64,000 bases of DNA from Acanthosoma haemorrhoidale. Lineage: Eukaryota; Arthropoda; Insecta; Hemiptera; Acanthosomatidae. Location of the stretch: contig OV884011.1 of assembly GCA_930367205.1 (NCBI GenBank), forward strand, positions 109,731,139-109,795,138, in the 5' to 3' direction. Positions 48,335 through 56,984 of this stretch are shown piece by piece. How positions within the stretch are numbered: the stretch's first letter is position 1; every line of letters starts with the position of its first letter. Below the pieces are notes generated by a model, which saw only the letters and a list, made by a program, of their open reading frames with translations, did no database searches and had not been told where the DNA came from. The position numbers were made by a program, and so were the translations under genes.

Positions 48335-49009
48335 TTACAAATTACAATCTGCCTTATTAGGCAATAAGTAATTGAGATAAATGTTCTCATTCATACTATA
48401 TTTACAATTCATTATTCAATCGCTCATTCATACAAACAGCCCAGAGGCTTCGCAAACCCCCATGGATGTCACCTCTTTCGCATGCGGAAGAGGAAGCAGA
48501 GTCTTGGGAAGTCCCCCACGCTCCTCCGTCTGCCACGTCCCTAGGCACGAGCCTGTGGAGGTTGACCAAGAGCCCGAGAGCCACCCACATACGCTCAGGA
48601 CATGATTGGAGAAACTGGCTATTGCCAGAACTTCCACCATCACGAATTTATAGCAGGTCACGAGGCCACTGCCGTTTCAATCTCCGGGGAGGATTATAGG
48701 GATGTGTGGTGTAGTGCAATGACTTTGCTACGGGATTAGGGTGGTAGGATAAGTTACTATGGGATTTCATGAACTTGGAAGGGATGAGTTCAAGAATGCA
48801 AGGTATATTAAGATCGTTATGAAGGGTTTTGTTGCTGACTTAATAAGGCGCATTTACTATTGTTCTCAGGAATTCCGATTGAAAGGATTTGATACGCTTG
48901 ATGTTCGACATTTTTGCTCTCCCTCATAGCTCTATTCCGTAATTCCAGATTGGCTTGAATATAACTTTGTAGATTATTAGAGTAGTTTATTTTCTATTGA
49001 GAGATGGGA
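48335..49009 (-). mobile_element. Jockey-A LINE copy, 5'-truncated
   Basis: The plus strand shows the tail (ATTACAATCTGCCTTATTAG), the G+C-rich 3' region (CCTCTTTCGCATGCGGAAGA, CATGATTGGAGAAACTGGC) and then the antisense RT C-terminal region (ATTTCATGAACTTGGAAGGG, TAGCTCTATTCCGTAATTCC), ending at GAGAGATGGGA at about 49009. The frame is disrupted by stops and small indels. It lies inside the 46959-50078 inverted-repeat pair. Confidence 0.8.
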
Positions 49010-50013
49010 ATATCATAATATGGAAATGAAAAGCTGTCAAACCACGATTTAAAAACCGGCCGGCATTGTTTTTGTTGGCTGTTTTAGATTTCGATTAATT
49101 ATGTGTGTCCACTGAAAATTGCCTATATTGATTTTTAAAGTATCGTTGCTTTTCAAACCCATGCGGTTACACAACTACGTCCGTCCGTCTGTGCTCAGCT
49201 CACTTCGAGTTCCGCTTTCGGCCTAAAGACAGGAAATCTTTCACAGTGGTTCTTTGCTGGCTGATCCAGCATAAAAAATGAAATTAATGAAACATGATAA
49301 AGTAAATGATAACCATTTTTCTATTAAACTATAATTACAAAACAAAATTGTATGCTCTCATTAAATCGTGTTGACAAGTTTAACTCAGCCTACGTAAACG
49401 TATGATGTTCAGCAAAATAAGTTTATAAAGTGCACTAATGACGCTTAATATAAAAAGGGACTCTATGAAATTAATGATGCGTCAACAATGTATAGCTTGG
49501 TAATTAAAAAAATTAATAATTTTCTATGACCTTAAACACTGTATCAAATCAAATAAATATTGGCGTCTCGTTTAGTAAAATTTATTACTTATTGAGCCTT
49601 CATTAGTTGGCTATAATCGGCTAAAAAAAACAACTTCAACAAAGTCACATTTGCCTCGCGTCTGGGGCGATATGCTCATCACAATCTCTTTTTCTTCCTT
49701 TTTTTTTCCAGAACACGTTTGTTCAAGGATAGCATGAAACATTATATTATACTAAAATTGCAGATATACATTAAAAAATTACAGCTATAAGGAGACCATA
49801 TAAAATGTTCCCACTCAGCAAACCCGCTATTAAACAAAATAGGAGACTACAAAAAATGTAAGTATAAATGACAAGCTAACTCTAACTATAGATTGTGCTA
49901 TTAGGGAAAATAAAGCCTACAGAAAATAGTCTTTTAATGTGTACTATCTTAATGACAGAGGTTTTTTTTTTTAATTTCTGAATTTAAATTATCTAATTAT
50001 CTATCTAGTGTAA
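49010..50013. other. A+T-rich non-coding stretch
   Basis: No gene is recognised. This is interior sequence of the inverted-repeat pair, to the right of the nested LINE. Confidence 0.45.
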
Positions 50014-50078
50014 AATCAAATGAGAAGAAGAAAGGATTGATAAGACAAAAAAGACTCAGACAATTATAGTGAACACTG

Positions 50079-50395
50079 ATCTCTCTCTCTCTCTCTCTCT
50101 CTGGTTTTCTCCACCCCCCAGAGTGTTGACTCGTGGCCATTCCAAGACCACGTAAATAACCTATGATACTTAACCTCTCTACATAAGTACACAGTAAACA
50201 TATACTGTACTTACAGTACTTAGTACACCATCGGGGTAAAGCTTCTGAGATTTTCTTAGATCAATAAAAAAAGACGAATTAAGCTTTCCGACTAGGCCAC
50301 TAGCAAAGCTCAAAGACCACACGTGTTTACCTCTTTCTCTGCCTGGGAGTTGCTAGACCTCCACTGGCGGGGTCGTCGTACATATCACAGTGTCA
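50079..50395 (+). mobile_element. RepA dispersed repeat, copy 4, diverged
   Basis: After a (CT)11 tract come TCGTGGCCATTCCAAGACCA, CCGACTAGGCCACTAGCAAA, GACCACACGTGTTTACC and CTTTCTCTGCCTGGGAG. These match the second half of RepA copy 1 in reverse orientation, including the donor-like and acceptor-like parts. The CT tract sits where copy 2 also has one. The short ORF is not preserved. Confidence 0.55.
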
Positions 50396-51515
50396 TTTAA
50401 AAATTCAAACAGCGGAATAATAGTGAGCCAGAACCTAAATTGGTAGTATAAAACAATATATATCTTATAATTCCAAAACACAGACAAACTACCTCTTTTT
50501 AACTTCTAAAGTTCACAGGATGATCCCGGTATCAGCCTCTGAGCCCTCCGCGATCGGGACAATTGCAGTCTGTGAGAATAATTTTTGAACCTATACAGAG
50601 AATAAGTCGTCATAAGAGAAGTCATTTTCGAATCGTTTTTAATGTTGAAAAACATTTTAGACTTTAATTTGTTAAGTTGGACTTGTGCTTCGCCAGTTTC
50701 CAACCAGCATCGGAATTAAAACCTTGTTATAAAACGAAATAACCAACAAATAATAAGCTTGGATTCAATTTCGACACCTGACAAGAATACATTTATTTAC
50801 AGTGATTAAAAATTGTTCACGATTTTATTTGATTTTTTGACAGTTTGTCCTTTGTTGCATAGACACCGAATCGCATAAAAATGAATAATGAAACAAAATC
50901 TTTTATAGTTTGGCCTAAACGAATTGTTTTTCAATCGGTAATGTTCAAGCATAGTTTTACATGAAAACATCAGAGGAAAGGTTTAATAACTTAGGCAAGA
51001 AAAGTAATCTTGAGTTTTACTTTTAGCCTAGATACGTGTATAAGGGAACTAAGGCCGATACCCGCCTAGGAGAGAATGAGTTTTAGCAACTCGTGTTTGA
51101 AATGTAAATCCATCTTTATAGGTGTTTCTGCCCGCTTGGTAACTTGAGAAAAAGCTGTATGAAATGGGAATCAAACAACAAGTGTGTTGTCTTTCACGTC
51201 AACGAACTAAGAACTTCTTGGCGGCACTTTCGAAACTAAGACAAAGAGTTATTTCACTTCTTTCAAGGCACATCAACAGCGTTAGGAAATAAATTAACAA
51301 TTCCCGTTCTGGTGACAGCCAAGAAAATATATACTGGTAAGAACGGGACAGGAACGCTGGACCTCCCAGAATGAAACTACAATTTGTAAAATTGTTCCGT
51401 TTGGAGAGAACATGAGTGCATCCATATCAAAATATATTTCCGATTAGATTTATATTTGTCTATAGAAGGGAAATTGTGCCTAATCGTAAGCCAAAGTTTA
51501 CAGTTTGCTGTATCC
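50396..51515. other. A+T-rich non-coding stretch
   Basis: No gene is recognised between RepA copy 4 and the LTR element. Confidence 0.5.
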
Positions 51516-51519
51516 ATAT

Positions 51520-51736
51520 AGTTAAATATCTTCAAAGCACACAAGACTTTTTAAAAAGATTTATTTTGAATAACAAACATAAATGACGTGGTAATATACA
51601 GATCTAATCTAGCATAGAGACGGGCTAATGAGATACAATAGACTGACCTCCTTCTCTGATTCTCACGGGTTTAAATAAGAGTCAGCAAAGGGGTGATTCA
51701 TAGTTCTTAGAATGCTAGCACGGGTGCACTATAACT
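51520..51736 (-). repeat. 3' LTR of the errantivirus-type element
   Basis: This 217-bp repeat begins AGTTAAAT and ends TATAACT on the plus strand, and so has a short inverted AGTTA/TAACT terminus. On the minus strand it contains a TTATTTAAA TATA-like stretch and an AATAAA polyadenylation signal near its end. It differs from the 5' LTR at two bases by eye (GACG/GACA and CATAGA/CATAGT). Confidence 0.95.
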
Positions 51737-51748
51737 CCCCGCAGCCTT
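51737..51748 (-). other. polypurine tract for plus-strand priming
   Basis: Directly upstream of the 3' LTR on the minus strand is AAGGCTGCGGGG, purine-rich and abutting AGTTA. This is the position and composition expected of the plus-strand primer in a Gypsy-type element. It lies about 40 bp past the env stop. Confidence 0.6.
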
Positions 51749-51791
51749 AAGTTTTGAACTCTGGTCAAAACAAACATTTAATTTTTACATT

Positions 51792-53363
51792 TTAAAAACT
51801 TGATTTATACAATTTACTTAAAATTACTTTATGATCATCAATAGTAATAGGTGTTGTTGAAACCTTTACATTATTTAAAGGTAAATTTGAATTTTGGATC
51901 TTTTTACAATTTCTTTTATAAATAAAAATGTTAATTAGTACAATGATTAGAATAATACATAATACAAAAGAATAATGATAAATATTAGTGTTGTCTACAA
52001 AGGACAATATTTCTAATTCTGGTATAGTATAATTATTTGTTTCTAACATAGTTGTATTTAATATTACATTTTCATAAAATGGTTGTAAAATAGTGTTAAA
52101 ATCATGAGTATAAATTTTATTAAATTCTGGAAAGCAATCCTCCTTACTAATATTAATTAATCCTACATTTGGTAAAAATACAGTGTTATTATGACAATCT
52201 GTTATTTTTTTAATATTTACAGTGATATATTGCTTAATATGATCTAAATATCTTATATTATTTTGATTACTTAATACTAGTTTACATTCTTTTAAATTTC
52301 CGTTATGTACAATAGATGAAACACATTTTGATTCTGTTTTATTAAGATTTATACAGTAATAATTGTCAATAAAAATACAACTTCCTTGATAGAGAGTGGC
52401 TCCTTTTTGTAAGTAAAGATCAGTTTTTAAATCAATTTCGTAAATTGTCTGGTTTATAATTCTTGGTACTGATATCACAAAATATCCTTTATAGGATTCA
52501 TCATGAATTGGTAATTTGATAAAAGTATGGATTATATTGTGATGAGTTGAACAAAAGATTTTACTATTTGTCCATAGAATTTCAGTATTATCTGAGATTA
52601 GTTTTATGTTACTTGGTAGATTTTTTATTACATCAATCATTAAATTGGTGTGAACAATGCCAAGCTTACAAAATTCTAAAGATAAAGTTAAATCTTTAAT
52701 TTTATTTAATAAATGCATGATGTGAATATATAAGTCATAAGCTTTTTCATTTTGTCCTAGCGATTCGAAATTTTGTCTATTAATTATGAAATTTTTATTA
52801 ATTGTTTTGATTTCATTCTGGTAATCCTCAATCAGACGTTTATTAATATTGACAGAATTTTCGATGTTATGTTCAATCTTATAATTATTTTGTTCTACAT
52901 TTGAAATTATTTTATCGTAGTATTCCTTGTCGTCATTATTCATATTACCTGTTATCCAACTAATAACATTACCTAGACCATTTATCAAGCCTCGTCTATG
53001 ACGATTTTTAATATCTCTTTGTTGCATTAATTGAAATTGTTCAAAAACTTCGTTTGTTAAATCTTTTAGCAAATGATACATTTTATGTGATCTAAAGTTA
53101 GTAACATGATCTTCAATATTTATTATTTCTACTTCTAATAAACTTAAATTATAAAAATGATAAGTTTCATAATATTGATTAACTACTCTAATATTATTTA
53201 CAGAATAATGGAGAATTCCTGGAGAGTTAGTGAGATCTACTACTTTTATCGTCAGAATCTTCTGAAGATGAAGTATCAGAATTATTGACATGTAGTGAAT
53301 CTTCATCTGAAACAAAATGTTTCCTCTTTTTACGTTTGTTGGGTCTCCTAACGTTATCAACAT
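51792..53363 (-). CDS. env: envelope fusion glycoprotein of the errantivirus-type element
   Basis: This is an uninterrupted 523-codon frame. A hydrophobic N-terminal segment after Met20 (MSIILILHLQ, residues 25-34) looks like a signal peptide, so Met20 (about 53306) may be the real start, or the message may be spliced as in known errantiviruses. A furin-type RHRR at residues 121-124 is followed by the glycine-rich, hydrophobic GLINGLGNVISWITG, a fusion-peptide-like segment as in errantiviral and baculoviral F-type envelopes. Seven N-glycosylation sequons are visible (N72, N304, N341, N392, N404, N436, N444). A membrane helix lies at about 464-482 with a basic KRNCKK stop-transfer and a 40-residue tail. 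The start overlaps the end of the pol remnant by 137 bp. The frame shows no lesion. Whether it is expressed is unknown. Confidence 0.85.
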   Translation of the reverse strand: MLITLGDPTNVKRGNILFQMKIHYMSIILILHLQKILTIKVVDLTNSPGILHYSVNNIRVVNQYYETYHFYNLSLLEVEIINIEDHVTNFRSHKMYHLLKDLTNEVFEQFQLMQQRDIKNRHRRGLINGLGNVISWITGNMNNDDKEYYDKIISNVEQNNYKIEHNIENSVNINKRLIEDYQNEIKTINKNFIINRQNFESLGQNEKAYDLYIHIMHLLNKIKDLTLSLEFCKLGIVHTNLMIDVIKNLPSNIKLISDNTEILWTNSKIFCSTHHNIIHTFIKLPIHDESYKGYFVISVPRIINQTIYEIDLKTDLYLQKGATLYQGSCIFIDNYYCINLNKTESKCVSSIVHNGNLKECKLVLSNQNNIRYLDHIKQYITVNIKKITDCHNNTVFLPNVGLINISKEDCFPEFNKIYTHDFNTILQPFYENVILNTTMLETNNYTIPELEILSFVDNTNIYHYSFVLCIILIIVLINIFIYKRNCKKIQNSNLPLNNVKVSTTPITIDDHKVILSKLYKSSF

Positions 53364-53778
53364 GTGTTGTTAATTGCCTAGCGCCTTGGATTAACACATT
53401 TACTTTTCTGAATTTGTCTCTACTTTTAATCTTCGATTGAGTATCTTTGATAAATTCTTGATTTATTAATTCAGGTGGATCTTCCCGATTTTTATTTAAT
53501 TTTTCTGTACGCTTTATCTTTTCTTCATTAATTTTTGTGTGAGCTAATTCATGCAAAAGTTGTAAATCTTTATGATACTTTTGTACGTATAGTTCTGTTA
53601 TACTAATATTTTTGTTGTTGTTATTTTCTTTTATAAATCCGAAAGTGATTTCATTGGGTGTTAATTTTAGATTGTTATTTAAGGTATTATTGTACGCAAT
53701 AATTGCAAGTTTTAATTTTTGTTCAAATGAATAAGATATTAGATTAATGCTTACTTTAATGACTTGTAGTCCTATATT
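53227..53778 (-). pseudogene. pol: integrase C-terminal remnant of pol
   Basis: The frame is open from 53778 to a stop at 53227, with no ATG needed if it once continued from upstream pol. It reads KLKLAIIAYNNT, then LKLTPNEITFGFI, matching the errantiviral integrase segment 'a..AYN.tiHs.t..tP.e..fG' after the catalytic core. A charged, Ser/Asp-rich tail follows (NNSDTSSSEDSDDKSSRSH). The HHCC domain, the DDE core, RNase H and RT are missing. A TAA at 53779-53781 and repeats close the frame upstream. The retained end overlaps the env start, so it may have been kept because it holds env splice or start signals. Confidence 0.7.
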
Positions 53779-54516
53779 TTATTCATGATAATAAAAGTTT
53801 TCGAATTTTTATTCATGATAATAAAAGTTTTCGAATGGCAAATCTCCAATACACCTATATAATATTCAAATCAAGGGAAAACATATCGATTATAATCTTA
53901 ACATTGAAGAATAATAAATTAATCCAAAAATTCATTTTATAATTATTATTGTAGACTTTTACTTTTGTTAACATTCAAACAGTTTGGATTTTCTTATAGG
54001 TACATTACAATATCAAAATGTGTGTCCTCAAATGTTACATGTGCTTGATTGATGTCATTTTACGACAAAATCTTTTAATTGATTTTAAATTTTAAGCTTT
54101 TAAATATCTTTTAACACATTTCCAAATCTGAATGTACACTACAATAAACTTTAATTTCCAAATTCCACACGTGCCTGATTGATGTTATTTTATAATAAAT
54201 TATTTCAATTGATTTTAATTTTCAAGCTTTTCAATATCTTTTACCATATTTTCAAATTTTATTGTACAACTAAAACATTCCAACACTTTAATACTCTTTA
54301 CTAAACTTTAAATTCCACTTTCTTACATGGCCTGATTCTATATCTTTTACCATAATTTTAACTTTGATTTTACACTATAATAAACTTTAATTTCCAAACT
54401 CTACACGTGCCTAATTGCCATTTTTTAATAATAGATTTTTTTATTAATTTTAAATTTTTTTTATCTTATTTATTTATTTATTTTTTAATTACTTTTTTAT
54501 ATTTATCCGATTATCA
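53779..54516 (-). repeat. degenerate repeat array in place of RT, RNase H and integrase core
   Basis: This is A+T-rich sequence with no RT motif in any frame. A 30-bp unit (ATTCATGATAATAAAAGTTT...) is duplicated at about 53777-53836. A longer degenerate unit recurs around 54035, 54166, 54325 and 54401, each with a form of ACATGTGCTTGATTGATGTC or CACACGTGCCTGATTGATG, and some copies have CAAGCTTTTCAATATCTTTT. Spacing is irregular (about 80-160 bp). The array sits exactly between the protease end and the integrase tail, so it replaced or filled the deleted region. Confidence 0.7.
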
Positions 54517-55305
54517 TTATTTCGTAATAATAGAGTATAGCTCTTTTTTCTTTTTCTTTTTATAATTATATTCAATGGTATTAAAAACATCCCTGAAATT
54601 ATTTTTCATTTTGTTTCCTCTAAACTCGCAAAAAGGGTTCTCACTTAAATGAGCTGAAATTTTTAATTCTAATTTGTTATTACTACTTATTTCTCTTATT
54701 ATTTCTTTATCAATTACTAATTGAGGTTCACACGAGTTACCTGACATTTTATTTTTATTTTCTTCCAATTTATTTTTTAAGTCTTCCACTTCCTTCTCTA
54801 TTTTATTATTTTTGTTAAGGCTTTCTTTATTATGTGTACCTAAATCATTTTTAATTTCATTAGTATCTTCGATATGAAACATTTCGTCTCTTTCAAGTTT
54901 GTATTTTATTCCCATTATTTTTATTTCCATGTCTTCTAAATTTATATTAGTTTTTAACATTTTCATTGTTTCGTACCCAAGTAAAATATCAAACCGTGAA
55001 CTAATAGGATAAACTAAGAACTTTACTTCTTGATTAATTCCTATCAGATTTTGCAGGTTGAGGTTTACACTTTGTGTTCCTTCTGCTCGTCCTGTAGGGG
55101 TTTTTATCGCGAAGTTTTCTATGTTTATTTTAGCATCTTTCGGAATTGCTTGGGGACAAATATAATTTTTTGTTGCTCCTGTGTCAATTAACCATTTATT
55201 ATTTTCTTTATCCAAGAGCTGTGGTAAATTATTTAAAAAATTAACTTCGTCACTTATTTTAATTACATTCGATCCGGTGGTTCTCCTTTGTTCGGACCTT
55301 GGTCT
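54517..55305 (-). CDS. pro: aspartic protease, translated by -1 frameshift from gag; pol truncated before RT
   Basis: The -1 frame is open from the slippery site (about 55305) without needing an ATG. It contains WLIDTGATKNYI with the catalytic D-T-G, a flap-like TPTGRAEGTQ and RFDILLGYETM, the 'iLlG.d' box of retropepsins. The protease would cut the Gag and Gag-Pro precursors. After the protease the frame has a long Lys/Glu/Asn-rich linker (coiled-coil-like, EKEVEDLKNKLEENKNKM) and a few residues resembling the RT-proximal region, then stops in a Lys run (KKKKKKELYSIITK). The RT domain that should follow is absent. A TTG at 55215 is the nearest start-like codon, but frameshifting explains expression better. 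Confidence 0.85.
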   Translation of the reverse strand, partial: RPRSEQRRTTGSNVIKISDEVNFLNNLPQLLDKENNKWLIDTGATKNYICPQAIPKDAKINIENFAIKTPTGRAEGTQSVNLNLQNLIGINQEVKFLVYPISSRFDILLGYETMKMLKTNINLEDMEIKIMGIKYKLERDEMFHIEDTNEIKNDLGTHNKESLNKNNKIEKEVEDLKNKLEENKNKMSGNSCEPQLVIDKEIIREISSNNKLELKISAHLSENPFCEFRGNKMKNNFRDVFNTIEYNYKKKKKKELYSIITK

Positions 55306-56447
55306 AAAAAATTATCTTTATTAGTTTCAAGTTGTTTTACTCTTTCAGTTAATATTCTAATTTGTTCATCTCTCTCATCCTCGGCGTAATGTACGCGATT
55401 AGAAACAGTTCTCATCGAAACCGTATTTGAATCATTTTGTTGTGGTGGATCTACTTTTTGTTGATTATTTCTCCAATTTCCGGATGGAGGTTTATTAAAG
55501 AATCTATGTTGAGATTTTGGATCCCATGATTGATTATGAATAGGTTTTTGATAATTTTGTTGATTATTTGGGTAATTGTGATAATTTGGTTGTGCATTTT
55601 GATAACTTTTATAATTTTGGTTTTGTTGATGTTGATAATCTTGTTTTTGTTCATGAGGTTGTTTTTGAAATTGTTTTTCATATTTATGTTTGTAATTTGG
55701 ATCGAAATTTTTGCCTTTATAATTCGATTGGTGTGGTTGGTGGTGTTTGTCTTTTCGACTACCCGGACCGTACACCCGATGCACAATGTGCGCAGCGTTA
55801 TTTCTTAAGATTTCGTCAATATCTTCGATTGTCTCGAATTTAATATGATAAATAAAATCAGTAAGCGAGGGATGTAAATTATGAACGGTGTGATGTGATA
55901 TCTGTTTGTCGTATCTTTCCATTTCCGACTGTTTATTCACTATTTCCGAGTCGGCATACACGCGAGCATATAAATCGCATCTTTTCTTACCTAATCTTTC
56001 TAAGTAATCATGTGGGTTTTCGTTATGGTACGATTTAGTATTGAGTATTTCTGATATTAATTGCTCTCTCGTTCGCGTATCTTGATATTTACGTTTAAGG
56101 AATGTTAAAATTTCTGTCACACTAGTGAATTCCTTATCATAGGTTGCAATTTTTGCTTTTCCTTTTAGCTTAGTTAATAAAGTTAATACTAATTTTGAAT
56201 GGTTTATATCTTTATATTGGTTATTATCTTTACAATATAAGTCATACACAAATTTTGTATTTCTAATAAAATCTACTAATTGTAAAGGATCACCATCATA
56301 TTCCGGAATTAATTTAAAATCATGATCTTTTATTTCCATAGCCATCTCTGAATTTGTATTTTCTAATAGTAATTGATCAATATTATCTAGATTAAAAGTT
56401 GTATGTACTTGTCTTAATTGGTTTAATCTATCCTGTAAATTTGACAT
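55263..56447 (-). CDS. gag: Gag structural protein
   Basis: This is an intact 394-codon frame starting MSNLQDRLNQLRQVH. Residues of about 45-225 form the capsid-like helical region (IPEYDGDPLQLVDFI, KLKGKAKIATYD, YLERLGKK), typical of Gypsy-type Gag ('i..fdGd...l..Fi'). Residues of about 226-345 are rich in Gln, Asn, His, Lys and Tyr and probably bind RNA. There is no CCHC zinc knuckle, as in other errantiviruses. A short charged coiled-coil-like segment (DERDEQIRILTERVKQLET) precedes the frameshift site. It would assemble the particle that packages element RNA. The start lies 316 bp downstream of the 5' LTR. Confidence 0.9.
   Translation of the reverse strand: MSNLQDRLNQLRQVHTTFNLDNIDQLLLENTNSEMAMEIKDHDFKLIPEYDGDPLQLVDFIRNTKFVYDLYCKDNNQYKDINHSKLVLTLLTKLKGKAKIATYDKEFTSVTEILTFLKRKYQDTRTREQLISEILNTKSYHNENPHDYLERLGKKRCDLYARVYADSEIVNKQSEMERYDKQISHHTVHNLHPSLTDFIYHIKFETIEDIDEILRNNAAHIVHRVYGPGSRKDKHHQPHQSNYKGKNFDPNYKHKYEKQFQKQPHEQKQDYQHQQNQNYKSYQNAQPNYHNYPNNQQNYQKPIHNQSWDPKSQHRFFNKPPSGNWRNNQQKVDPPQQNDSNTVSMRTVSNRVHYAEDERDEQIRILTERVKQLETNKDNFLDQGPNKGEPPDRM
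55271..55311 (-). promoter_or_regulatory. programmed -1 ribosomal frameshift signal between gag and protease
   Basis: On the minus strand the heptamer T TTT TTA (55311-55305) lies in the gag frame (codons Phe380-Leu381), 13 codons before the gag stop. A 6-nt spacer (GACCAA) is followed by GGTCCG (55298-55293), which pairs with CGGATC (55276-55271) to form a 6-bp stem with a 16-nt loop. The -1 frame downstream is open into the protease. The layout of slippery heptamer, spacer and stem is canonical. The efficiency cannot be read from sequence. Confidence 0.75.
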
Positions 56448-56745
56448 ACAATAAACTTATAATTACTTATAATTACCATCAAGTATGTTGTCTTCAGTGG
56501 AAAAATCTTCTTCCTTGGTGCTGCGAAGTCTCAACAAATAGTTTTGAAACTCGGGTGATAAGATTTGAAAATCTTCAGAAAGTTGAAAGATACCTCTGTA
56601 GTCGTGGAGAATGCTTGCTATACTTGTATACGCAGTGGCAATCTTCCTCAAGACGGAGAGAAGTAGTTATGCTGCTTGATTTCGGTATTACACACGATTC
56701 TAAGCTCCGCAAAGTTACTTTAAATACCTTCAAAATTCCTCCCAA
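56448..56745 (-). other. untranslated leader between primer binding site and gag
   Basis: About 300 bp of leader lies between the primer binding site and the gag ATG. Packaging signals and any splice donor for env would be expected here or early in gag, but I cannot pinpoint them. The plus-strand open frame across this leader and the LTR is a shadow. Confidence 0.6.
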
Positions 56746-56764
56746 GTCCCACGTTCGGGCGCCA
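56746..56764 (-). other. primer binding site, tRNA-Lys-like
   Basis: Abutting the 5' LTR on the minus strand is TGGCGCCCGAACGTGGGAC, complementary to a tRNA 3' end of the form GTCCCACGTTCGGGCG-CCA. The TGGCGCCCG start is characteristic of tRNA-Lys priming. The first T overlaps the LTR terminus. Confidence 0.8.
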
Positions 56765-56980
56765 GTTAAATATCTTCAAAGCACACAAGACTTTTTAAAA
56801 AGATTTATTTTGAATAACAAACATAAATGACATGGTAATATACAGATCTAATCTAGCATAGTGACGGGCTAATGAGATACAATAGACTGACCTCCTTCTC
56901 TGATTCTCACGGGTTTAAATAAGAGTCAGCAAAGGGGTGATTCATAGTTCTTAGAATGCTAGCACGGGTGCACTATAACT
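56764..56980 (-). repeat. 5' LTR of the errantivirus-type element
   Basis: This 217-bp repeat is nearly identical to 51520-51736, with the same AGTTA...TAACT ends. It carries the element promoter on the minus strand and is followed by the right-hand ATAT target duplication at 56981-56984. Confidence 0.95.
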
Positions 56981-56984
56981 ATAT

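Larger units (their letters stand above)
46959..50078. mobile_element. possible 3.1-kb degenerate DNA element with 65-bp inverted repeats
   Basis: The left arm (46959-47023) begins CAGTGTTCACT and includes AGTCTTTTTTGTCTTATCAA. The right arm (50014-50078) is its reverse complement with about six mismatches in 65 bp. The outermost CAGTG is reminiscent of hAT termini, but no matching target duplication is visible (the left flank is a G run, the right flank a CT run) and no transposase is present. A Jockey-A copy (48335-49009) is nested inside. The alternative is two independent copies of one short repeat in opposite orientation. Confidence 0.45.
51516..56984 (-). mobile_element. errantivirus-type LTR retroelement lacking reverse transcriptase
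   Basis: The whole element is bounded by an ATAT target duplication (51516-51519 and 56981-56984) and two 217-bp LTRs. On the minus strand the order is 5' LTR, tRNA-Lys-like primer binding site, gag, a -1 frameshift site, protease, a repeat-filled gap, an integrase C-terminal remnant, env, polypurine tract and 3' LTR. The AGT...ACT LTR ends, a short YR-type target, gag without a zinc knuckle and an F-like env are typical of insect Gypsy-type errantiviruses. The element is about 5.5 kb, against the roughly 7-8 kb usual for the group; the shortfall is RT, RNase H and most of integrase. The two LTRs differ at only two positions, so insertion is recent and the loss predates it. Confidence 0.9.

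Noticed and set aside
55451..55843. Open frames on both strands overlapping the Gln/Asn-rich part of gag
   Set aside because: They are shadows of the low-complexity gag coding sequence. The gag frame is longer and has a recognisable domain order.
56399..56830. 143-codon plus-strand frame
   Set aside because: It runs antisense across the gag start, the leader, the primer binding site and part of the LTR, so it is a by-product of the element.
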